Part shown: piece by piece, positions 1 to 7,241 of the stretch
Layout of the letters: the number at the start of each line of letters is the position of its first letter
Numbering within the stretch: the stretch's first letter is position 1
Notes under the pieces: generated by a model
The model's database searches: none
Told to the model about the DNA's origin: nothing
Seen by the model: only the letters and a program-made list of their open reading frames with translations
Assembly: GCA_003512125.1 (NCBI GenBank)
Contig: DOSQ01000153.1
Location: 1-33,457, forward strand
Direction of reading: 5' to 3'
Source of the DNA: Acidaminococcaceae bacterium
Lineage (GTDB): Bacteria; Bacillota; Negativicutes; Acidaminococcales; Acidaminococcaceae
Length of the DNA stretch: 33,457 nucleotides
Position numbers and translations under genes: made by a program

Positions 1-330
1 AGCGGCGCCAAGGCCTATCTGGTCAATACCGGATGGAACGGCACCGGAAAGCGCATTTCCATTAAGGATACCCGCGGCATCATTGACGCCATTCTGAACG
101 GCGATGTGAACAAGGCTCCCACCAAAAAGATTCCCGTTTTTGATCTGGAAGTTCCCACGGAACTGCCCGGCGTGGATCCGGCCATTCTGGATCCCCGTGA
201 TACCTACGCAGATCCGGCAGAATGGAACGCGAAGGCCAGAGACCTGGCAGAGCGGTTTATCAAAAACTTCAAAAAATATGAAGGCAATGCGGAAGGCAAA
301 AAGCTTGTGGTTGCCGGCCCGAAGCTGTAA
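1..330 (+). CDS. pckA: Phosphoenolpyruvate carboxykinase (ATP), C-terminal part
   Basis: This is the last 109 codons of a gene that begins upstream of the window; the frame is open from base 1 to the TAA at 328-330. The enzyme interconverts oxaloacetate plus ATP with PEP, CO2 and ADP in the cytoplasm. The visible part begins with a segment reading NTGWNGTGKRISIKDTR, close to the NTGW...GKRMSIKYTR block of ATP-type PckA. It is followed by a helix rich in Ile and Ala and a Pro-rich stretch (VPTELPGVDPAILDPRDTY) typical of the PckA C-terminus. In anaerobes that ferment amino acids or succinate the enzyme often runs in the ATP-forming, CO2-fixing direction; which direction applies here cannot be told from this fragment. 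A terminator follows 28 bp after the stop, so the transcript ends here. Confidence 0.95.
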   Translation, partial: SGAKAYLVNTGWNGTGKRISIKDTRGIIDAILNGDVNKAPTKKIPVFDLEVPTELPGVDPAILDPRDTYADPAEWNAKARDLAERFIKNFKKYEGNAEGKKLVVAGPKL

Positions 331-358
331 AAAACAAATAAAAGGAAAATAAAAAATT

Positions 359-395
359 CGGAATACCTGATCGTTTCGGGTATTCCGTTTTTTTT
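359..395 (+). terminator. Rho-independent terminator after pckA
   Basis: A 9-bp perfect stem (CGGAATACC at 359-367 with GGTATTCCG at 379-387) closes an 11-nt loop and is followed directly by eight T residues at 388-395. It lies 28 bp after the pckA stop. Confidence 0.93.
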
Positions 396-550
396 GCGTT
401 GCAGGTTCTGTGAAAAACTCTTTGTGTCTTTTGACAAAAGAACTTTCAGTTGCATCACGTTAGTTTCAATTCGTTCATATTTATGAAAATGATTAAATGA
501 TTAAATTAAAATTGATAAAGTCAAAATCAGAGATTCTGTTGCCGAAAACA

Positions 551-559
551 TGATATAAT
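551..559 (+). promoter_or_regulatory. Extended -10 promoter for the DUF3298-like gene
   Basis: TGATATAAT is a perfect -10 hexamer (554-559) preceded by the TG of an extended -10 element. No good -35 is visible at 16-18 bp. The region just upstream (489-524) is very AT-rich and could act as an UP-like element. The start codon at 620 lies about 60 bp downstream. Confidence 0.6.
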
Positions 560-619
560 ATTAAAAAAGTGAACACAAAAAAGTTATCTGTAATTATTTT
601 GCGAAAAGGAGGCCACCCT

Positions 620-1984
620 ATGAAAAAGATAAAAATGTTGAGCGTAACACTGGCAGCGGCATTTGCGTTTGCGGCTGCACCTTTGGTATCTGATTTTGCT
701 GTCAATAATTTAGTTGGCGGAAATAATATTTCGCAGACATCTGGTAATCTGTTCACTCTCCGTCCTGCTTTTGCGGAAGGCAACGGGGTGGATTTCCAGC
801 TGGGCCTGCACAGCATCCCGCTTATGACGTGTACAGAATATGTTGTGGACAGCGACGAAAAGGGCGAACTGCTCCGCGCCCGCTGGACAGGAATCCGGGT
901 GACCGGCCCGGTGCCGTTCGAACCGAATATTAACAAAGCCTTAGATGCGTATACTGCAAAGGAAGGAAAACGATTTGCAGAATCGCATAAAAAAATGCTG
1001 TCCGACGCGAAACTGGATCATAGCGAACGGGCTAAATACGGCGCTACGTTCTTTCCTGCTTTTGAGGATAACAGCGATGTGTATGTGCGCCGGGCCGATT
1101 CTCTGGTGGTGAGCCTGTTGGAATTCGGTTCCAGTTATATGGGCGGCGCCCATGGCATGTATGGTTTCACAGGAAAAACCTTTGATACCTACACAGGTAG
1201 GGAGATGCAGCTGACTGATATTTTCACAAGCCCCACTGCCATGACAAATGCCATCAAACAACAGCTGATGTTTGATTATCCTAAAGCGTCATTTCAAGAA
1301 AACAACGGCGCCAGTATGCGTGAGATGGTGGACCAGCTGGCGAAGGAGGGTCATCTGTTCTGGACCATGGATCCCCGGGGCGTGACTTTCTATTTCAATC
1401 CGTACATTCTCGGTTCGTATGCGGAAGGCGTTTTCACGACTACGTTGCTGTATTCCGAACGGCCCGACATTTTCAAACATGACCAATACACGGAAGCTAT
1501 TACATGGCGGGGGCCCCAGGCCTATTGCATGGAAATTCCCGCGTATCTGCCCGTGCGTTTAAGTGACAGTCCCCGGGATGACAGGTTGTCCGTAATGAAC
1601 GACCCGGAAGAACTGGTTATCGATTACTGCGGCGAACAATTAAAAGATAAATTTTACGCAAAAAAAATCCGCGCCACGCTGGCATCGATGCCGGAGGGGC
1701 AACGTTACTTGTATGTAGATTATGAAAAGGAAAACGGACAGCATGCACTGCGGGTGTATTCCCTGGGCAACGAGCCGGTCTTTGTGGGCGAGTATGCCAT
1801 GACGCGCTTTGTTTCGGATATGGTCGGCAACAACGGAGAAGACTGGTATGTGATGACGGATCCCCAGGCGTTTTACCTGACGGCCATGCCGGGCAGCGGC
1901 TATGCGCCATGGACCCGGCTGACCTGCCGTATCGGTGAAAACGGAGCGCCGCAGGTGTATGAGGTGGAAGGCGCAAAAGGATGA
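620..1984 (+). CDS. Exported RsiV/DUF3298-like protein
   Basis: Encodes 454 residues from ATG 620, which has a strong ribosome binding site (AAAAGGAGG, 604-612). An in-frame start at 569 would place residues before the signal peptide and has no such site. The N-terminus has a KKIK cluster, then an Ala-rich hydrophobic stretch (residues 7-23), so the protein is exported. A second possible processing point is the AFA at about 50-52. Residues 160-202 contain GGAHGMYG followed by a TGREMQLTDIF-type strand, the hallmark of the DUF3298/RsiV domain found in PdaC-like proteins and in the anti-sigma factor RsiV. The family binds or contacts the cell wall or lysozyme in known cases; a role here is inference only. 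There is no membrane anchor beyond the signal and no catalytic deacetylase domain. It heads a run of three exported proteins. Confidence 0.75.
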   Translation: MKKIKMLSVTLAAAFAFAAAPLVSDFAVNNLVGGNNISQTSGNLFTLRPAFAEGNGVDFQLGLHSIPLMTCTEYVVDSDEKGELLRARWTGIRVTGPVPFEPNINKALDAYTAKEGKRFAESHKKMLSDAKLDHSERAKYGATFFPAFEDNSDVYVRRADSLVVSLLEFGSSYMGGAHGMYGFTGKTFDTYTGREMQLTDIFTSPTAMTNAIKQQLMFDYPKASFQENNGASMREMVDQLAKEGHLFWTMDPRGVTFYFNPYILGSYAEGVFTTTLLYSERPDIFKHDQYTEAITWRGPQAYCMEIPAYLPVRLSDSPRDDRLSVMNDPEELVIDYCGEQLKDKFYAKKIRATLASMPEGQRYLYVDYEKENGQHALRVYSLGNEPVFVGEYAMTRFVSDMVGNNGEDWYVMTDPQAFYLTAMPGSGYAPWTRLTCRIGENGAPQVYEVEGAKG

Positions 1985-2200
1985 GGAACCGTAGGAACAG
2001 GCATTCTAACGGCGTCGCGCACGTCTATGCTGACTTATTTTAAAGATGTAAAAGAACTGGAAATTCTGCCGAAGGAGCATCTGATCAGTTTGAACGAAAC
2101 GTTGAATCGTAACCAGGTGTATGCGGCGGACGAAGACTTTGCGTTTGTGGCGAATTATATCAAAACTCATTGCAGGAAGGCGAAAGTGATAGAAGGGTAG
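1985..2200 (+). pseudogene. Coding-like remnant directly after the DUF3298-like gene
   Basis: The reading frame of the preceding gene continues after its TGA (1982-1984) for 71 sense codons to a TAG at 2198-2200. The translation is protein-like, for example MLTYFKDVKELEILPKEHLI and then NETLNRNQVYAADEDFAFVA. The first ATG (2027) would give 57 residues but has no ribosome binding site. I do not recognise the sequence. It could be the C-terminal end of a decayed neighbour or paralogue, or an extension that was once part of the upstream protein and was cut off by the TGA. Evidence is limited to the open frame and reasonable amino-acid usage. Confidence 0.4.
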
Positions 2201-2256
2201 CAGGTTTGTGCTTTTTTATAAAGAAAAAGTACTGTAATATGGAAAGAGGTGTAAGC

Positions 2257-2754
2257 ATGAAAAAAATCAGGGTTATTTCGTTGTGTTTCGTTTTGTTATT
2301 TGGGCTCATGAGTCAGGCTTTTGCAGAACTGCCTGCAAACCGTATCGCATTAGGTGTTCAGCTGGGTGCGACGTTTTCCCAGGTGAAAAATGTATTCGGC
2401 ATTCCGGACCTTGTGACGAAAGAACAGGTGAAGTCCGAGGCGTATGGGGATTTTGTAGAAACGACGATGATTTATGGAAACGATTCCATTGTTGTCAAGT
2501 TTTATGATGATAATGTCTGGCGGATCGAATCCAACAGTGATAACGGCTGGCGGACACCGGACGGCGTTACGGTAGGCATGTCATTGAAAGATATGTACGC
2601 TCGGCTGGGTAATGAAGACATTAAAAGCCCGGCTGAAAATGGCGAAACGCTGTATTGGTATAATCATGATACCAAAAGCCAGGTAAACAAAGGCAATCTG
2701 TATGTGTTTGTGAAGGGCGGGCGCGTTTCCAGAATCGTAATTGCGTATCAGTAA
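2257..2754 (+). CDS. Exported BamE/SmpA-like small protein
   Basis: Encodes 165 residues from ATG 2257, with AGAGGTG upstream at 2245-2251. Residues 1-22 form a classical signal peptide (KKIR, hydrophobic core, ending QAFA), so the mature protein is secreted or periplasmic. There is no lipobox Cys. The mature part holds two similar units: LGVQLGATFSQVKNVFGIPD near residues 31-50, and VTVGMSLKDMYARLGNED about 60 residues later. Each has the pattern 'start of strand, G-(x)2-4-helix-GxP/GNED' of the BamE/SmpA/OmlA fold, where a helix follows a G-(M/A)-(S/T) turn. The fold is used for protein-protein contacts in the envelope; the partner is unknown. It sits between two other exported proteins. 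Confidence is good for export and moderate for the fold. Confidence 0.65.
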   Translation: MKKIRVISLCFVLLFGLMSQAFAELPANRIALGVQLGATFSQVKNVFGIPDLVTKEQVKSEAYGDFVETTMIYGNDSIVVKFYDDNVWRIESNSDNGWRTPDGVTVGMSLKDMYARLGNEDIKSPAENGETLYWYNHDTKSQVNKGNLYVFVKGGRVSRIVIAYQ

Positions 2755-2814
2755 GTAATTCGAAAACGAAAAGAGGTTCGGGCTTTAACAGAACTTGTAT
2801 AAAGGAGGCAGAGT

Positions 2815-3723
2815 ATGATGGGAAATTCAAAAGTATCTAAAAAGGTATTAACACTTTTCGCAGCGTGTTTTGTTTTTCTTTTAGCTTTTGCCAGCCTGGC
2901 CTTTGCAGCAAACTATTCTGCTGAAAAAGCAATCGGCCCCGATGATATTCCGGAAGGCGTGTACCGGCGTTTTTCCGATGAAAGCGAGCTGACCTATCTG
3001 GTTGTGATGCATAAAAAAGGTGTACTGGCAGGCGATCCTTTTAAACGCACTTACATCGGTATCGAGTCTGTGCGTCGGAACCATCCCGGCGGACAACCGG
3101 ACGGCAGCGTGTTCATGTCGGCCCGGTTGCGGAGCTCTAAAGAATTTCAGCTGAATCCTCCGGTTGAAGCAGGACCGGTTCCGGGCGACGACAGCGTTGC
3201 GTTTATGCTGGATTATGCGGAAACGGTCAACGGCGACGGAACAAAGGGACTCAAGAAGAACCAGTCCCAGGTGTATGTGATGCAGCCTGCACCGGATGGA
3301 CGCATCAATATCATAGGTGCGGAAACACTGCCTGCGCCTTTGTGCGGCCATTACATCCCGGTAACGGACCGGCCGGCACCGCTGGTACTGCAGCAGGCCA
3401 TGATCAAGTACATGCTGGAAGATTTCATTCCTGCTGCTACCAATATGGACAATCGTTCCCAGTTCTATGATTACAAAATGGAATTCAAAACCGGAGACAA
3501 TCCGCCGGTGGATTGCTGGGCCGGCTGGTATCAGGTCACGGTGTGGGAAGACAGACACATGGATCGGTACGATTCCCGTTATCAGATGAATTTTATCGTT
3601 GGCGATACAGGCGATGAAATCAAATTGCTCACATTGTATGATAACAAGATGTGGCCGGTGTATGAAGATGACAGACTGAAAGGAAAGACGGACCGGGGTC
3701 CGCAGGTTGTACCAAAGGGATGA
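2815..3723 (+). CDS. Exported protein of unknown function
   Basis: Encodes 302 residues. GGAGG at 2804-2808 lies 6 nt before ATG 2815 and 9 nt before ATG 2818; either could be used. Residues 8-32 are strongly hydrophobic and end in LAFA, a good signal peptide with cleavage before ANYS, giving a mature protein of about 270 residues. The mature part is rich in Tyr, Asp, Trp and aromatic strands (for example DCWAGWYQVTVWEDRHMD and NFIVGDTGDEIKLLTLYDN), suggesting a beta-rich soluble domain. I do not recognise a family. It is the third exported gene in a row on this strand, followed by a terminator, so it may be co-transcribed with the BamE-like gene 60 bp upstream. A long minus-strand frame covers most of it but is a shadow. 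Confidence 0.7.
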   Translation: MMGNSKVSKKVLTLFAACFVFLLAFASLAFAANYSAEKAIGPDDIPEGVYRRFSDESELTYLVVMHKKGVLAGDPFKRTYIGIESVRRNHPGGQPDGSVFMSARLRSSKEFQLNPPVEAGPVPGDDSVAFMLDYAETVNGDGTKGLKKNQSQVYVMQPAPDGRINIIGAETLPAPLCGHYIPVTDRPAPLVLQQAMIKYMLEDFIPAATNMDNRSQFYDYKMEFKTGDNPPVDCWAGWYQVTVWEDRHMDRYDSRYQMNFIVGDTGDEIKLLTLYDNKMWPVYEDDRLKGKTDRGPQVVPKG

Positions 3724-3779
3724 CCGGGTTGTAGTGTGTAACGTGACAACAAATGTAAAATTCTTGTAATAAACAGCGT

Positions 3780-3815
3780 GAGGAATGGCTTTATCCATTC
3801 CTCATTTTCATTTTT
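3780..3815 (+). terminator. Terminator after the exported-protein cluster
   Basis: A 9-bp stem GAGGAATGG (3780-3788) with CCATTCCTC (3795-3803) closes a 6-nt loop and is followed by ATTTTCATTTTT. It separates the exported-protein genes from the LUD gene. Confidence 0.88.
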
Positions 3816-3816
3816 G

Positions 3817-3825
3817 TGATATAAT
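3817..3825 (+). promoter_or_regulatory. Extended -10 promoter for the LUD-domain gene
   Basis: TGATATAAT, a perfect -10 (3820-3825) with extended TG, lies right after the terminator and 38 bp before ATG 3863. The same nine bases form the proposed promoter at 551-559. Confidence 0.6.
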
Positions 3826-3862
3826 AAAATGTAGGAGTATTTTAAGAAAGAAGGGAATCATC

Positions 3863-4498
3863 ATGGCAGATCCGAGGACAGAACGCAACGCCCGGTTAGG
3901 GGCGACACTGGTTAAAAAGTTACAGGCCCGGGCCTTTGAAGCCTATTACTGCGCTACGAAAGAGGAGGCGCTGCAGCAGGCGCTGGCCCTCATTCCGAAA
4001 ACAGATGTGATTTCCTGGGGTGGTTCAGCTACCATTGCGGAGATCGGCCTGCTGGATTATGTGCGGAAAAATTTCAGATGCATTGACCGGGACACGGCGA
4101 AAACGCCGGAAGAGCGGATGGAAATTATGCGGCAGGGATTGCTCTGCGATACGTTTTTAATGAGCACCAATGCCATGACGACGGATGGCGAGCTGGTTAA
4201 CATCGACGGCAACGGCAATCGTTGTGCCGCCATGATTTACGGTCCGAAGCAGGTTATTGTCATTGCCGGCCTGAATAAGGTGACGGGCAATCTGCACAGC
4301 GCCATTGACCGTGCCCATACGGTGGCGGCGGGAATCAACGTTCAGCGCTTCGGTGGAAAAACGCCCTGCTGCCTTACCGGGGTTTGTGGGAATTGTAACA
4401 GTGCCGATACAATCTGTAACTATCTCGTTGTCACCCGCCGCAGCAAACCGGCTAAAAAGATCAAAGTGATTTTAGTGGGTGAAGAGTTAGGCTTTTAA
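3863..4498 (+). CDS. LUD-domain (DUF162/LutC-YkgG-like) protein
   Basis: Encodes 211 residues from ATG 3863, preceded by GAAGGGA. An earlier in-frame start at 3785 would lie inside the terminator and upstream of the promoter, so it is rejected. The protein has the LUD fold pattern: an N-terminal helix pair, then VISWGGSATIAEIGL (about residues 50-64), LLCDTFLMSTNAMTTDGELV (about 93-112), GNGNRCAAMIYGPKQVIVIAG, and a Cys-rich end (CCLTGVCGNCNSADTICNYLVV). The family includes LutC, a partner in L-lactate oxidation, but many stand-alone members have no assigned reaction. There is no lutA or lutB here, so lactate use should not be inferred. The C-terminal Cys pairs suggest metal or redox binding in this subfamily. 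An Rrf2 regulator follows 60 bp later. Confidence 0.85.
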   Translation: MADPRTERNARLGATLVKKLQARAFEAYYCATKEEALQQALALIPKTDVISWGGSATIAEIGLLDYVRKNFRCIDRDTAKTPEERMEIMRQGLLCDTFLMSTNAMTTDGELVNIDGNGNRCAAMIYGPKQVIVIAGLNKVTGNLHSAIDRAHTVAAGINVQRFGGKTPCCLTGVCGNCNSADTICNYLVVTRRSKPAKKIKVILVGEELGF

Positions 4499-4558
4499 AG
4501 AGAAACGGATAAAACGGTGATCCCTTAAACTGATATAAACCTTCTGGAGGCGACGATT

Positions 4559-5032
4559 ATGCATTTTTCTTCCCGTTTTACGATTGCCGTGCACATTTTA
4601 TTAGCGGTGAATGAATTCGAAGGGCAGTTTAAAACAACATCCAATTTTTTAGGAAGCAGCGTGAATGTGAATCCGGTCATCATCCGTAAAACCCTGGGAC
4701 AGTTGAAGGATGCGGGACTGGTTACGGTGGAGGCCGGTGTAGGCGGCGCGTCCCTGGCGAAAGAACCCAAAAAAATCACGTTGTGGGATATTTTCTGTGC
4801 TGTGGAAGATAAAAAAGAAGATCTTTTCCATTTCCACGATCCCAACCCCGACTGCCCGGTTGGAGGAAATATCCATGCAGTCATGGACGGGCGGCTGCGA
4901 AAGTTTAAGCGAAACCTGCAGAAAGACCTGGACGACGTGACGCTGCAGGATCTGGTCAAAGATCTGCGTAAAGAGCTTAAGAAGGGGCGGAAGCTTGGAT
5001 TTGTGCAGGCAGATGCCGAAACTTCAGCATAA
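4559..5032 (+). CDS. Rrf2-family transcriptional regulator
   Basis: Encodes 157 residues from ATG 4559, with GGAGG at 4546-4550. Residues 1-65 are the winged-helix domain of Rrf2 proteins: FSSRFTIAVHILLAV at the start, then NVNPVIIRKTLGQLKDAGLV and the wing GVGGASL. Residues 70-105 carry ITLWDIFCAVE and the NPDCPVG block typical of the YwnA-like branch. Only C80 and C99 are present, so the three-Cys iron-sulfur site of IscR/NsrR is missing. If it senses anything, it probably works through C99 or by another ligand. A lone extended -10 (TGATATAAA, 4531-4539) could drive it, though that would leave a very short leader. Likely targets are the flanking LUD and amidohydrolase genes or itself; this is inferred from position only. 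Confidence 0.9.
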   Translation: MHFSSRFTIAVHILLAVNEFEGQFKTTSNFLGSSVNVNPVIIRKTLGQLKDAGLVTVEAGVGGASLAKEPKKITLWDIFCAVEDKKEDLFHFHDPNPDCPVGGNIHAVMDGRLRKFKRNLQKDLDDVTLQDLVKDLRKELKKGRKLGFVQADAETSA

Positions 5033-5070
5033 TATATGAAAGTTAGCATAAACATTGTGGCATAATATGG
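5027..5070 (+). promoter_or_regulatory. Repeated GCATAA elements and possible promoter before the amidohydrolase
   Basis: GCATAA occurs three times, at 5027, 5046 and 5060; the first and last read GCATAATATATG and GCATAATATGG. The last copy provides an extended -10-like TGG-CATAAT (5058-5066), 20 bp before ATG 5086, without a clear -35. This could be a promoter with a repeated operator, perhaps for the Rrf2 protein encoded just upstream. The evidence is positional and weak. Confidence 0.3.
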
Positions 5071-5085
5071 TACCGGGGCATTGCT

Positions 5086-5967
5086 ATGAAAATTATTGAT
5101 GCGCACATGCATTACTTTAATATTGAAGGCTTTGACGAACTGGCAAAGCTGGCGGATCATGAAAATTCTCGTGCAGGCTGGCAGAAAATCTGTGAGGATA
5201 ACGGTATCGTTTTTTCTGTAGCCATGGGAAACAGCTATGATGCTCCCTGCCGTTTCGGCGGTGTAGTGCCGCGACTCATTGATCTGGGTGGGGAGCCGTT
5301 TTGCCTGCAGCCTTACAATCAGCCGGAAAACGTAGGGTACTGTCTGGGCGTGCAAAGTGAAGAGATTACACCGGGCAATGCGGAAAAGACTGCGTTGGAA
5401 TTTGAATATTACCTGCAGCGTGATCCTCATTGCGTTGGTATCAAGTTTTATATGGGATATCAAAACGTCTATCTTTACGATACACGTCATGAACCGCTCT
5501 TTGAGCTGGCAAAGGCTTACGATGTGCCGGTGGTCATGCATAGCGGAGAGACTGCGAATCATCACGGACGTCTGCGGTACGCCCATCCCCTTACCGTGGA
5601 TGAAGCTGCCAGTGAACATCCGGAGGTTCGGTTCGTCATCTGCCACGTGGGGAATCCGTGGATTCCTGATGCGATTGAGGTGGCATCAAAAAATGAGAAT
5701 GTGTTCCTTGATTTTTCCGGTTTGTGGGAGCATCGTCTGACACCGAAACGGGAAAAAGAAATAGCGGCATTTCAGCAGTATGTGCGCATGTGGCTGGAGT
5801 ATCACGAGCTGTGGGATAAAATTATGTACGGCAGCGACTGGCCCCTGATCAACATTCCGGACAATATCCGTAATCTGGGCAGGATAGTGCCGGAGGAACA
5901 CTGGAATGAGTTTTATTACGAGAATGCGTTGCAGGTATACAGGCGGATCGGAAAGCTGTTACATTGA
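5086..5967 (+). CDS. Amidohydrolase-family metal-dependent hydrolase (amidohydro-rel type)
   Basis: Encodes 293 residues from ATG 5086; the site upstream (CCGGGGC) is weak but no better start exists. It is a TIM-barrel hydrolase of the amidohydrolase_2 group. H7 and H9 form the DAHMH motif of strand 1, K120 lies in GIKFYMGY (possible bridging or active-site Lys), H152 in VVMHSGE, H187 in ICHVGNPW, and D251 in MYGSDWPL. All expected metal ligands are therefore present. The substrate cannot be told; relatives act on cyclic amides, lactones or as decarboxylases. Residues 50-95 form an insertion with several Cys (CRFGG, FCLQPY, YCLGVQ). The next gene begins 77 bp downstream. Confidence 0.85.
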   Translation: MKIIDAHMHYFNIEGFDELAKLADHENSRAGWQKICEDNGIVFSVAMGNSYDAPCRFGGVVPRLIDLGGEPFCLQPYNQPENVGYCLGVQSEEITPGNAEKTALEFEYYLQRDPHCVGIKFYMGYQNVYLYDTRHEPLFELAKAYDVPVVMHSGETANHHGRLRYAHPLTVDEAASEHPEVRFVICHVGNPWIPDAIEVASKNENVFLDFSGLWEHRLTPKREKEIAAFQQYVRMWLEYHELWDKIMYGSDWPLINIPDNIRNLGRIVPEEHWNEFYYENALQVYRRIGKLLH

Positions 5968-6044
5968 AACTTGTGATGCCTGTTATGGCAATAAATTACG
6001 ACTTTAAAATGGGAAAAAGGATCATTTTTCGGAGGTGTGTTACG

Positions 6045-7157
6045 TTGAAAGAAGAGGACGTAAAAAAATTAATAGATAAACTGCAGTATTTTGATTATGA
6101 CAAAGTGCTGAACAAAATCCGCAAAAATGTTAAAAAACCCAGCGTCCTTGTGACAGGTGGCACCGGTGTAGGAAAAAGCAGCCTGATCAATCATCTCTTC
6201 GGCATGGATGTGGCGGCAACCGGAAATGGAAAACCCATGACGGACCGCATCACTTGTTACGAACCGGAAAATTGTGATGTGGTTTTATATGATACCCTGG
6301 GCTACGAAGTGGGGGAAGACAAGCAGCAAAAATTCTACAGGGATGTCATCGGCTTTGTGAAAGACGCCAACAGTAAAGGCGATATTAAGAAGCATGTACA
6401 TCTGGCCTGGTATTGTATTTCCGCTGCTAATAAACGGGTGACGCCAACCGATCTGGACGCAATTGCGGCATTGGAAGGTTTAACAGAGGTCTGCGTGGTA
6501 CTGACTCAGATTGATGCCGCTACCATGGTGGAACTGGATGAAATGAAAGCAGTACTGAAAAAGAAATTACCGAATACGTCTGCGTTTATGGTCAGCATCG
6601 ATCCCCGTGTGCCGGAGGACAAGATGCAGTGGGACGAACTGCTGAACTGGTCTGTGGATCATCTGGATGCCGGGCTGCAGCTGGCCTTTGCCCAGGCTTT
6701 GGGTCAGGAGTTGCAGACGAAGCACATTCAGGCAGACAAGCTGATCCATCGTTATGTAGCGGCGGCTGCCGGTGCGGTGGTGTGTCCGCTGCCAATGACG
6801 GATTCTGCGGCGCTGATAGCGATCCAGACTACGATGGCGACCCATCTTTTCAATTTCTGGGGCATCGACCGGGGTACGGATAAGATCAAGGAAGTGTTTG
6901 TCAATGTGGTGGTCGCCAACACCGGACGCATTTTTTCCCGCTCCCTGCTGAAACTGATACCCGGTGCCGGATCTGTGGCAGCGGTTGTGGTGAACAGTGG
7001 TGTGGCAACTTCATTTACCTACGCGTTTGGCAGGGCGGTGAACGAAGTCTGCTACAAGACAGCGTCCCGGATGGCTAAAGGGGAAAAGGTGGACATTACC
7101 TCAGCGTTTGCGATGGACGTAATTATGAAGCTGATACAAAAGTATTATAAAAAGTAG
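6045..7157 (+). CDS. P-loop GTPase with C-terminal DUF697-like membrane-associated domain
   Basis: Encodes 370 residues from TTG 6045, chosen because GGAGG (6031-6035) lies 9 nt upstream. The ATG at 5964 overlaps the amidohydrolase stop and lacks a site. The G domain has G1 GGTGVGKS at 38-45, G3 DTLGYE at 83-88 and G4 TQID at 154-157, with the WYCISAANKRV signature at about 122-132 shared with YfjP/YeeP-type GTPases. The C-terminal half (about 230-350) contains Ala/Gly-rich hydrophobic helices (for example AAAGAVVCPLPMTDSAALIA and the later LIPGAGSVAAVVVNSG) as in DUF697 proteins, which associate with membranes. The cellular role of this family is not settled. A second, related GTPase follows after 84 bp. 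Confidence 0.85.
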   Translation: MKEEDVKKLIDKLQYFDYDKVLNKIRKNVKKPSVLVTGGTGVGKSSLINHLFGMDVAATGNGKPMTDRITCYEPENCDVVLYDTLGYEVGEDKQQKFYRDVIGFVKDANSKGDIKKHVHLAWYCISAANKRVTPTDLDAIAALEGLTEVCVVLTQIDAATMVELDEMKAVLKKKLPNTSAFMVSIDPRVPEDKMQWDELLNWSVDHLDAGLQLAFAQALGQELQTKHIQADKLIHRYVAAAAGAVVCPLPMTDSAALIAIQTTMATHLFNFWGIDRGTDKIKEVFVNVVVANTGRIFSRSLLKLIPGAGSVAAVVVNSGVATSFTYAFGRAVNEVCYKTASRMAKGEKVDITSAFAMDVIMKLIQKYYKK

Positions 7158-7241
7158 GAAACACAGTTTGCAAAGAACTGTGCAGCAGATATATTAAAAA
7201 AGGTTCAGAGTTTTTTACATGTTATACAGGTGAAATTACTT

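Noticed and set aside
2881..3798. Minus-strand open frame of 305 codons opposite the 302-residue exported protein
   Set aside because: The plus-strand gene has a strong binding site and a signal peptide; the minus frame has neither and its translation is His/Arg-rich, typical of an antisense shadow.
4525..5646. Minus-strand open frame of 373 codons
   Set aside because: It covers two well-supported plus-strand genes (Rrf2 and amidohydrolase) and has no family resemblance.
7162..7182. Hairpin (CACAGTT/AACTGTG) between the two GTPase genes considered as a terminator
   Set aside because: Seven base pairs with no T-tract after it, so transcription probably continues into the second GTPase gene; it may still be a processing site.
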